Origin: JBLHKW01 sp047618565
GTDB taxonomy: Bacteria > Planctomycetota > UBA1135 > GCA-002686595
Assembly (NCBI GenBank): GCA_047618565.1
Contig: JBLHKW010000098.1
Location: 1-20,156, forward strand
Length of the DNA: 20,156 nt
Reading direction: 5' to 3'
The notes below the pieces were generated by a model, which was not told the DNA's origin, searched no databases, and saw only the letters and a program-made list of their open reading frames with translations. The position numbers and the translations under genes were made by a program. Below, piece after piece: positions 1 to 6,003 of the stretch. Position 1 is the first letter of the stretch. The number at the start of each line of letters is the position of its first letter.

Positions 1-744
1 ATGAGCGGGCGTCGAATCTTCATCGGGGATATCCAGGGCTGCCGCGAGGAGCTCGAACGCATCCTCGAAGCTGTGCATTTCGACCCCGCCGCGGACGAGC
101 TGCATCCGGTCGGCGATCTCGTCAACCGCGGTCCGGACTCCCTCGGCGTGCTGCGACTCCTGCGCTCCCTCGACGCGGGTGGCGTGCTCGGCAACCACGA
201 CCTGCACCTGCTCAACAGCGCGCGCGGAACACGAGAACTGCGCGCGCGTGACACGATCCAGGATGTGCTCGCGGCGGACGACCGCGAAGAGCTCGTCACG
301 TGGCTCGCCGGCCGCCCATTGTTGCGCGCATGGCCGGACCTGTTATGCGTTCACGCCGGCATCAGCCCCGCCTGGAAGGATCCGCAACGGGAACTCGAGG
401 ACATCGATCCCCTGAGCAACCACCCGTCGATCGGATTCGTGACCCGCGTCCGTTACTGCGACGGGAACGGCGAGCGTCCCGACGAGGACTGGCCCGAGCC
501 GGCCCCCCCCTTTCGCCCGTGGTTCGAGCACTGGGCCGAGCGCGAGCACGAGACGCGCACGGTCGTCTTCGGTCACTGGGCGCGCATGGGCCTGGTGCGT
601 GGCACGCGCGCGCGCGGCCTCGACACGGGCTGCGTCTGGGGCAAGCGCCTGACCGCCTGGATCGCCGAGGAGGATCGCATGCTGCATGTCCCGGCGGCGC
701 GCGTCTACTCCCCCACGAGCCTGCCACCCGAAGCCTTCCCCTGA
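1..744 (+). CDS. apaH: Symmetrical bis(5'-nucleosyl)-tetraphosphatase (ApaH)
   Basis: Cytoplasmic metallophosphatase expected to split Ap4A symmetrically into two ADP, removing a stress alarmone. The PPP-family metal motifs are visible: GDIQGC (residues 9-14), GDLVNRG (38-44), GNHD (64-67), VHAG (117-120) and GHWA (191-194). The stretch after FVTRVRYC and the LDTGCVWG segment near the C-terminus are also ApaH-like. The usual GDxHG histidine is glutamine here (Q12), a variant that to my knowledge occurs in other bacterial ApaH proteins. At 247 aa it is slightly shorter than E. coli ApaH (about 280). The ATG is at window position 1, so the upstream region is not visible, but the first motif lies as near the N-terminus as in the family, so the gene looks complete. 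A methyltransferase gene follows after 24 bp, suggesting co-transcription. Confidence 0.93.
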   Translation: MSGRRIFIGDIQGCREELERILEAVHFDPAADELHPVGDLVNRGPDSLGVLRLLRSLDAGGVLGNHDLHLLNSARGTRELRARDTIQDVLAADDREELVTWLAGRPLLRAWPDLLCVHAGISPAWKDPQRELEDIDPLSNHPSIGFVTRVRYCDGNGERPDEDWPEPAPPFRPWFEHWAEREHETRTVVFGHWARMGLVRGTRARGLDTGCVWGKRLTAWIAEEDRMLHVPAARVYSPTSLPPEAFP

Positions 745-768
745 TCCCGGGGAGCCGCGAGCGACACA

Positions 769-1557
769 TTGGCCACGACCTTCGAACAGACCGACTGGTA
801 CGACCTGCCCGCCCTGTACGACATAGTCTTCGACGTCGACACGCAGCGTGAGGGCGAGTTCCTTGAGGCCATGCAGGCGCGCTTCGGCGGCACGCGCGGC
901 AAGCGCGTCCTGGAGCCCGCCTGCGGAAGCGGACGGCTGGTGTGCGAGATGACGCGCCGCGGCTGGAAGGTGCACGGCACCGACCTCAACGCAAACATGA
1001 TCGCGTACACGCGCAAGCGCCTGGCGCGCGAAGAGCTGCAGGCCACCCTCAGCCAGGCGGACATGTCGGCGCCGCTGGCCGCCAGCACGCGCTACGACCT
1101 GGCCCACTGCCTGGTCAGCACGTTCAAGTACCTGACCACCGAGGACAGCGCGCGCGCGCACCTGCGCTCCGTGGCCGCCGCGCTCAAACCCGGTGGCCTG
1201 TACGTGCTCGGCTTCCATCTCAGCGACTACCACGACGACCGCATCACTCGCGAGCGCTGGGTAGAGAAGCGGGATGGACAGCACGTGGTCTGCAACATCC
1301 AGAGCTGGCCCCCCGACCGCGCCACGCGCATCGAGAAGGTCCGCTCGCGCCTGACGGTCACCGAGCGCGGCAAGAAGCGCCGCAGCGAGACGCACTGGGA
1401 CTTCCGCAGCTACAACGCCAGCGAGGTGCGTTCCCTGCTGGCCGCAGTCCCTGAGCTCGAACTCCTGACGACGTTCGACTTCACCTACAACCTGAAAGCC
1501 GAGCGAGAGCTGTCCGATGCGCAGCTGGACTCGGTGTTGATCCTGCGCCGGCGTTGA
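769..1557 (+). CDS. Class I SAM-dependent methyltransferase
   Basis: Small cytoplasmic methyltransferase of unknown substrate. The Rossmann core is clear: motif I EPACGSGR (residues 49-56), the acidic end of strand 2 in GTDLNANM (70-77), motif IV region YDLAHCLVSTFKYL (109-122) and the post-motif KPGGLYVLGFH (140-150). The N-terminal WYDLPALYDIVFD block resembles a conserved lead-in of a group of uncharacterised methyltransferases. The start used is TTG at 769, with a purine-rich GGGGAG about 15 bases upstream; no in-frame ATG lies before the conserved N-terminus. It sits 24 bp behind apaH and probably shares its transcript, but nothing in the sequence ties the two functions together. The fold assignment is firm; the substrate could be a small molecule, protein or RNA. 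Confidence 0.85.
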   Translation: MATTFEQTDWYDLPALYDIVFDVDTQREGEFLEAMQARFGGTRGKRVLEPACGSGRLVCEMTRRGWKVHGTDLNANMIAYTRKRLAREELQATLSQADMSAPLAASTRYDLAHCLVSTFKYLTTEDSARAHLRSVAAALKPGGLYVLGFHLSDYHDDRITRERWVEKRDGQHVVCNIQSWPPDRATRIEKVRSRLTVTERGKKRRSETHWDFRSYNASEVRSLLAAVPELELLTTFDFTYNLKAERELSDAQLDSVLILRRR

Positions 1558-1586
1558 GGCCCGGGCGCCGGAATTCCGACCCGCAG

Positions 1587-1602
1587 GGGTGCAAGCGCAC
1601 CC
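1587..1602. terminator. Possible bidirectional terminator hairpin
   Basis: In the 61-bp gap between two convergent genes there is a perfect 6-bp stem GGGTGC / GCACCC around an AAGC loop. There is no T-run on either side, so it is not a classical intrinsic terminator. The assignment rests only on position and symmetry. Confidence 0.25.
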
Positions 1603-1618
1603 GCGGCCAGCGCCGCCG

Positions 1619-2770
1619 TCAAACGGGCTGGTTCAGGGGCAGCTCCGCGGTCAGGAGCTCGCATTCGATCGAACCGTTCAGGAACGGTGTGCGCGTGACC
1701 TCCGCGAGGCCGAGCTGCTGGGCCAGTTCCGGATTGCCCGAGAGCAGGCCGACGCGGTATCCGCCGCAGCGCTCTCGCAGCGCGTTGCCAAAGTCCTGGT
1801 AGAGCCCGCCGAGGTTCTCGGCACGGCCCAGGCGCTCGCCGTAGGGCGGGTTGGTGACCACGCACGCGTTCCAGCCCGGGCGCGGGGCGAACTCGCGCGC
1901 GTCCGCGACTTCGAGCTGCACACGCTCTGCCAGGCCGGCGGCATCCAGGTTCTCCTGCGCCTCCTCGATGCGCTGCGGATCGATGTCGCTACCGCGCAGC
2001 ACGAGCTTGCGCGCGGGCTTGGCTGCCTTGCGCGCCTCGTCCTGACAACGGGCGAAACCCTTGGCGTCGTGGCCGGGCCAGGACTCGAAGCCGAAGCGCG
2101 GACGGGTCAGGCCCGGCGCCACGTTGTCGGCGATCAGCGCGCCCTCCACGAGCAAGGTACCGGAACCACAGAATGGGTCGATCAGCGGCGAACGCCGATC
2201 CCAGCCGGACGCGAGCACGACCGCGGCAGCCAGGGTCTCCGACAGGGGCGCGCGTCCCTGAGTCCTGCGCCAACCGCGCTTGTGCAGCGAGTCGCCGGAC
2301 GTGTCGAGCGACAGCGTGACCCGGTCGCGCCAGATGTGCACGTGCACGCGCAGGTCGGGCTGGTCCTTTGATACCGTCGGCCGCCCGCCGTGGCGCTCGC
2401 GCATCTGATCGACGATGGCGTCCTTGACGCGCTGTTCGATGAAGCGCGAATGATCGAGGGACGACTCGCGCGTCTGTGCATCGACCCAGAGCGTCCCCTC
2501 GGGCCTGAGGTAGCGGTCCCAGTCGATGCGCGAGGCGCCCAGGAACAGATCGTCCGACTCGAGGGCACGGAAGCGCTCGAGCCGCAGCAGGATGCGCACG
2601 GCGGTCCGCAGCCACAGGTTCGCGCGCCACGCGTCGATCCAGGTGCCCTCGAAGCGGACGCCCCCGACCTGGCGCTCGAGGCGCTGCAGCCGCAGGGCCT
2701 TGGCCTCCACATGCAAGAGCGGCTCGACGCCCGGGGCGCATGTGGCAAAGAAGACCTGCTTGTTCGACAT
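1619..2770 (-). CDS. THUMP-domain class I RNA (guanine-N2) methyltransferase, RlmL-N-terminal-like
   Basis: Predicted to methylate a guanine N2 in structured RNA, most likely 23S rRNA by analogy with the N-terminal half of RlmL (E. coli G2445). The protein is 383 aa. An N-terminal ferredoxin-like/THUMP region (about 1-160) is followed by the linker LDTSGDSLHKRGWR (155-168), typical of this family. Motif I is DPFCGSGT (198-205), an acidic GSDIDP block lies at 260-265, and motif IV is NPPYGERL (307-314), the NPPY tetrad of N-methyltransferases. E. coli RlmL is a two-domain fusion of about 700 aa; this is a single-enzyme version, as in many other bacteria. The reading frame stays open through repeat copy A to 3220, but the start at 2770 (MSNKQVFFATCAPG) fits the family. 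A TAGACT box lies seven bases before that ATG. Confidence 0.9.
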   Translation of the reverse strand: MSNKQVFFATCAPGVEPLLHVEAKALRLQRLERQVGGVRFEGTWIDAWRANLWLRTAVRILLRLERFRALESDDLFLGASRIDWDRYLRPEGTLWVDAQTRESSLDHSRFIEQRVKDAIVDQMRERHGGRPTVSKDQPDLRVHVHIWRDRVTLSLDTSGDSLHKRGWRRTQGRAPLSETLAAAVVLASGWDRRSPLIDPFCGSGTLLVEGALIADNVAPGLTRPRFGFESWPGHDAKGFARCQDEARKAAKPARKLVLRGSDIDPQRIEEAQENLDAAGLAERVQLEVADAREFAPRPGWNACVVTNPPYGERLGRAENLGGLYQDFGNALRERCGGYRVGLLSGNPELAQQLGLAEVTRTPFLNGSIECELLTAELPLNQPV

Positions 2771-2777
2771 CCGGACG

Positions 2778-2783
2778 AGTCTA
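2778..2783 (-). promoter_or_regulatory. Putative -10 box for a leaderless transcript of the RNA methyltransferase
   Basis: On the minus strand TAGACT is followed by exactly seven bases (CGTCCGG) and the ATG at 2770. A TAnnnT box at this distance would place transcription start at or next to the start codon. No convincing -35 or Shine-Dalgarno is seen. The divergent neighbour has the identical hexamer at the identical distance. Confidence 0.35.
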
Positions 2784-2847
2784 CCAGCGCCGAGCAGGTG
2801 GGCGCCCGTAGCTGACCGGGATTCGCTATCGGTGGTGTCTCTGCCTG

Positions 2848-3043
2848 GCCCGGATAATTCATGAAGCGCGAGCCAAAACGCGTCGATTCGGCTTCTGGTG
2901 GTGCTTCTCGCGCGTTGGCCCCGGAGGCGACCCTTACGGGTCGTCGAGGATGCCAACGCGCGAGAAGTGCCGCCAGAAGCCGAAAGGACGGCGAAGCCGG
3001 CCGGTCGTCGCGTTTGGGCCGCGTCTTCATGAATTATTCGGGC
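2848..3043 (+). repeat. Dispersed palindromic element, copy A (196 bp, full length)
   Basis: Left end GCCCGGATAATTCATGAAG and right end CTTCATGAATTATTCGGGC form terminal inverted repeats with one mismatch in 19; similarity continues less exactly inward through AAACGCG. Inside lies a 33-bp inverted repeat (2887-2919 with 2952-2984), itself enclosing a 6-bp hairpin. Compared with copy B on the opposite strand there are three substitutions in 196 bases (at 2902, 2903 and 3027). The element fills most of the divergent spacer and ends 13 bases before the downstream ATG at 3057. It has no transposase, so it resembles a MITE or REP-type element. The family name is unknown to me. Confidence 0.92.
2887..2984 (+). 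repeat. Nested stem-loop inside repeat copy A
   Basis: Arms 2887-2919 and 2952-2984 pair over 33 bases: 30 Watson-Crick pairs plus three positions that are U-G or G-U in a plus-strand transcript. The loop carries a second hairpin, CGACCC-TTAC-GGGTCG (2928-2943). On the opposite strand the three odd pairs would be A-C mismatches. Confidence 0.85.
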
Positions 3044-3049
3044 TAGACT
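3044..3049 (+). promoter_or_regulatory. Putative -10 box at the right edge of repeat copy A
   Basis: TAGACT begins immediately after the terminal GGGC of the repeat and is followed by seven bases (GCGGCGG) and the ATG at 3057. The hexamer and spacing match those of the divergent gene. No recognisable -35 lies 15-19 bases upstream, where repeat sequence is found. A leaderless transcript is the simplest reading. Confidence 0.35.
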
Positions 3050-3056
3050 GCGGCGG

Positions 3057-5000
3057 ATGTCACCCGAAGCGACCCTCGACGACCGTGGATCCTCCGACGC
3101 CGAAACGCTGACCGGGTCTGCAGAGGGCCCCTGGGCCGGCCGGCGCGCGTGGCTGATCGCGATCCTGGTGGTCGCCTTCTGCTCCACGGCGCGTATCTGG
3201 GGCACCCTGAATGACCCCAACTTCGACCGCGAGGAGGTCTCCGGGCTGCTGCGCAGCGATCCGGGCCTGCTGTACTACATCACCGGGCGCATTCTCGAGG
3301 CCGACGGAGGCATCCCCGCGGACTTCCACGCGGATGCGCGCGTCCAGTGTCCGGACGAGGTGGACCTGGCGCGCATGTTCACGGTCGGCCAGGAATTCCT
3401 GGCCGCCTGGGCCTACCGCGCCTTCGGCGGGGACATGCCCCTGCACATGTTCTGCATGGTGTTCTTCTCGATCCTGGCCTCGCTCACGGCGCTCGGCGTC
3501 TTCGGCGTGGCCTTTGAGCTCACCGGCCGCTGGCGCTGGGCGGCACTGGCCGCGCTGCTGTACGCGGGCATCCCGGTCAACCTGCGCACCACGGGGTTCA
3601 TCCTCATCCGCGAGGACCTGTCGATCCCCCTGTTCACCCTGCACCTGTGGAGCCTCGCGCGCCTCTGGCGCCGGCCATCGATCACCACCGCCATCCTCTC
3701 CGGGCTCGCCCTGACCGCAGCACTGGCCACCTGGCACGCGATGGGCTTCGTCGTCGCGCTGGAGATCGCCGCCATCACCGGCGCCTTCCTCTTTCATGGA
3801 GCCAACCCGTTCGCCAGGGCACACGGCTGGGTGCTCTTCGGAGTGGTGCTGGCCACCTCCCAACTCGTGCCCGTGCTGCGCGCCAAGCTCTTCCTGCTCT
3901 CGCTACCGGTCGTCCTGGCAGCCGCCCTGGCCGCGACTGCCGCCCTGGCCACGGTCTGGCCCGGGCGCCCCGGAGATGACAGGCGCGTACGCCAGATCCT
4001 CGGCCGGCTCGTCCTCTGGGCCGGGTCCGCGGCCGTGCTGTTCGCCACCAGCGCCACGATCGGGCGGCTCTTATTCGAGAACAGTGGCGACTACGACCAC
4101 GTCGTCGGACTGCTGCTCGCCAAGCTCGAGTACCTCGGGCAGCCACCGTCCGATCCCACCCTGCTGACCCCCGACGTGCGCTTGCTGTGGCAAGGGCCGT
4201 TCGCCACCGCCGCCTGGCAGGACCTGGCCTTCGGAATGCCCCTCGCGATCCTCGCCGGCCTGTTCGCCACGATCGTCGGCCTGCGCTCCCGTCGGCCGAA
4301 CGCGGGCTTCACGGCCACGCTATGCTTTCTCGCACTCGGTACCGTTGCCGGAATCCTGATCCGCCGCACGCTCGTCTTGCCCGGCATGCTGGGCCCGATC
4401 GCGGTGGTCGTCGCCCTCGAACAATGTGGCCGACAGAAGCTGGCGCAGCGCATGCTGGGCGTGCTCAGCGTGGCGGGCATGGGTTTCGTTCTGTTCGCGC
4501 TGACCGGTGCGCCGCTCGTCTGGTACGCACCGGGACAGCGCGTTCAGGAGATACGGCGCCTCGTCCACTGGGCCTCGAAGAACCTGCCGCCCGGTGCAAC
4601 GATCCTGGGCGACTTCGTGGCCTCGACGGCCCTGCTGGCGGAGAGCGACGTGCGCATCGCGCTGCAACCCAAGTACGAGACCACGGTGACCCGGCGCAGG
4701 ATCGAGGAGTTCTATGCCACCTTCACCAGCGGTACGCCCGAGGAGATGCGCGCCCTGGCGACGCGCCTCGAGTGCGACTACTTGCTGGTCGATACGGAGA
4801 CCCTGTGGGGTCCGGGCCGCTACATCTGCGGCATCCCGGCCAGCCAGACGATCCCGACCGCCGGCACCTGCGCCTACTTCTTCATCAATGGCAATCCGGC
4901 ATCACTCACGGGCGTGCCTGGCTTCAAGCTGCTCTACCGCAGCCCGCCCGAACTCGGCCGGGACCAGTTCCGCCTGTTCCGTGTTCAGCCCGTTCGCTGA
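3057..5000 (+). CDS. Multi-pass membrane protein, STT3/GT-C-type glycosyltransferase-like
   Basis: A 647-aa protein with one hydrophobic segment near residues 31-50, a polar stretch (about 51-128), then a dozen or so hydrophobic segments to about residue 490, and a soluble C-terminal domain (about 500-647). This is the GT-C layout: a first helix, a long acidic first outer loop (containing DPNFDRE at 53-59 and CPDEVDLARMFTVGQEFL at 98-115), a polytopic core, and an extracytoplasmic tail. GT-C enzymes transfer sugars from polyprenyl-phosphate carriers. I do not find the WWDYG signature of true oligosaccharyltransferases, so acceptor and donor are unknown. There is no Shine-Dalgarno. The start lies 13 bases after repeat copy A. 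Its closest convergent neighbour ends 30 bp away. A plain hydrophobic protein without transferase activity cannot be excluded. Confidence 0.82.
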   Translation: MSPEATLDDRGSSDAETLTGSAEGPWAGRRAWLIAILVVAFCSTARIWGTLNDPNFDREEVSGLLRSDPGLLYYITGRILEADGGIPADFHADARVQCPDEVDLARMFTVGQEFLAAWAYRAFGGDMPLHMFCMVFFSILASLTALGVFGVAFELTGRWRWAALAALLYAGIPVNLRTTGFILIREDLSIPLFTLHLWSLARLWRRPSITTAILSGLALTAALATWHAMGFVVALEIAAITGAFLFHGANPFARAHGWVLFGVVLATSQLVPVLRAKLFLLSLPVVLAAALAATAALATVWPGRPGDDRRVRQILGRLVLWAGSAAVLFATSATIGRLLFENSGDYDHVVGLLLAKLEYLGQPPSDPTLLTPDVRLLWQGPFATAAWQDLAFGMPLAILAGLFATIVGLRSRRPNAGFTATLCFLALGTVAGILIRRTLVLPGMLGPIAVVVALEQCGRQKLAQRMLGVLSVAGMGFVLFALTGAPLVWYAPGQRVQEIRRLVHWASKNLPPGATILGDFVASTALLAESDVRIALQPKYETTVTRRRIEEFYATFTSGTPEEMRALATRLECDYLLVDTETLWGPGRYICGIPASQTIPTAGTCAYFFINGNPASLTGVPGFKLLYRSPPELGRDQFRLFRVQPVR

Positions 5001-5030
5001 CGCGCCTGATTCATCAAGCTCGGGGAACGC

Positions 5031-5993
5031 TCAGAGCAGACCCTTCAACGTGGACGACGCGATGTTCGCCCCACAGAGCAGGATCGCGACGCGCTTGCCC
5101 GCGAGCTCCCGGCCGACCTTGAGGTAGCCCGCCACGGCAGTGGCCGCCGCGCCCTCGATCAACATGTGGTGCTCGGAGACCACGCAGCGCAACGCCGCGG
5201 CGATCTCCTCTTCCGAAACGAAGACGCTCTCGTCGACGACTCGCTGGCACAGTTCGAAGGTGAGCGAACCGGCCTCGACTCCGCCCGCGGTGCCGTCCGA
5301 AAGCGTGGGCAGCGACTCGAGCTCGAGCAACTCTCCGGCAGCCAGGGAATGCAGCATGACCGCCGAGTGGGTCGGGCTGCAGCCGTAGAGCCTGGCCTGG
5401 GGTTGCCAGCGCCGTAGCCAGGTGCCGATACCGGCGATCAGCCCGCCACCGCCGACAGAGACGAAGACCGCGTCGACGCCCTCGAGCTGGCGCTGCAGCT
5501 CGACCGCGATCGTGCCCTGGCCCGCGACAACCTGCAGATCGTTGTACGGGGAGACGTAGTCGAGTCCCTTCGCCGCGGCGTGATCCCGTGCCGCCGCCTC
5601 GCACTCGACGCAGTCCTGGCCGTGGGCGCGCGTCTCAGCCCCGAGTCGACGGATGCCCGCGAGCTTCGTCTCCTGGGCGTCCGTCGGGTGATAGATGAGC
5701 GCGGGGTGACCGAGAATCTGCGCACTCTGTGCGACCGCCAGTCCGTGGTTGCCGGTCGACGCGGCCACCACACCGCGCGCGCGATCCTCGGCCGGCATCG
5801 TGAGCAACCGGTTGAGGGCGCCACGGAACTTGAAGGAGCCCGTGCGCTGCAGATTCTCGCACTTGAGATGGACGGAGGCCGCAGCGCAGCGCCCGGCCAG
5901 CAACGCCGAGGGCTCGACGGCCGTTTCGCGCACGTGCGCACGGATGCGTTCGGCGGCGTGCTGAATCTCGGCGTACAGTTCCGTTTCGCTCAT
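5031..5993 (-). CDS. PLP-dependent threonine/serine dehydratase family enzyme
   Basis: Fold-type II PLP enzyme, 320 aa, expected to deaminate threonine or serine (or a related beta-hydroxy amino acid) in the cytoplasm. The Schiff-base lysine is K55 in GSFKFRGA (52-59). The cofactor ring is held by STGNHG (79-84), the phosphate by GGGGL (181-185), and CGAN (308-311) lies at the usual C-terminal place. There is no ACT regulatory domain, so it is like catabolic TdcB rather than biosynthetic IlvA. The segment SDGTAGG (232-238) differs from the usual DG-hydrophobic-AV of threonine dehydratases and recalls, from memory, the EutB-like hydroxyectoine-utilisation dehydratases, so the substrate is open. 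It starts 10 bp after the stop of the upstream beta-sandwich protein gene and is probably the last gene of that operon. Confidence 0.88.
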   Translation of the reverse strand: MSETELYAEIQHAAERIRAHVRETAVEPSALLAGRCAAASVHLKCENLQRTGSFKFRGALNRLLTMPAEDRARGVVAASTGNHGLAVAQSAQILGHPALIYHPTDAQETKLAGIRRLGAETRAHGQDCVECEAAARDHAAAKGLDYVSPYNDLQVVAGQGTIAVELQRQLEGVDAVFVSVGGGGLIAGIGTWLRRWQPQARLYGCSPTHSAVMLHSLAAGELLELESLPTLSDGTAGGVEAGSLTFELCQRVVDESVFVSEEEIAAALRCVVSEHHMLIEGAAATAVAGYLKVGRELAGKRVAILLCGANIASSTLKGLL

Positions 5994-6003
5994 GCGGCCG
6001 GGG

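Noticed and set aside
2887..2984. Nested stem of the repeat as an intrinsic terminator
   Set aside because: No T-run follows the stem on either strand, and copies A and C lie in divergent spacers where no transcript ends.
2848..3043. Repeat copies as a CRISPR array or attachment sites
   Set aside because: Copies are single, far apart and in both orientations, with no spacers, cas genes or integrase nearby.
2861..3046. A 61-codon ORF lying wholly within repeat copy A, also present in copy B (16553-16738, -) with two amino-acid changes
   Set aside because: The start codon lies in the palindromic TTCATGAA and the stop at the element edge. The opposite strand and another frame are equally open, and copy C destroys it by a 107-bp frameshifting deletion. 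It looks like a by-product of a GC-rich palindrome rather than a gene.
2771..3220. N-terminal extension of the RNA methyltransferase through the repeat
   Set aside because: The extra residues are translated repeat; the family N-terminus begins at MSNKQVFFATCAPG, position 2770.
5005..5026. CCTGATTCATCAAG between two convergent genes, resembling the repeat end ATAATTCATGAAG
   Set aside because: Only about ten bases agree (ATTCATcAAG), no opposite end is present, and the match is too short to call a degraded copy.
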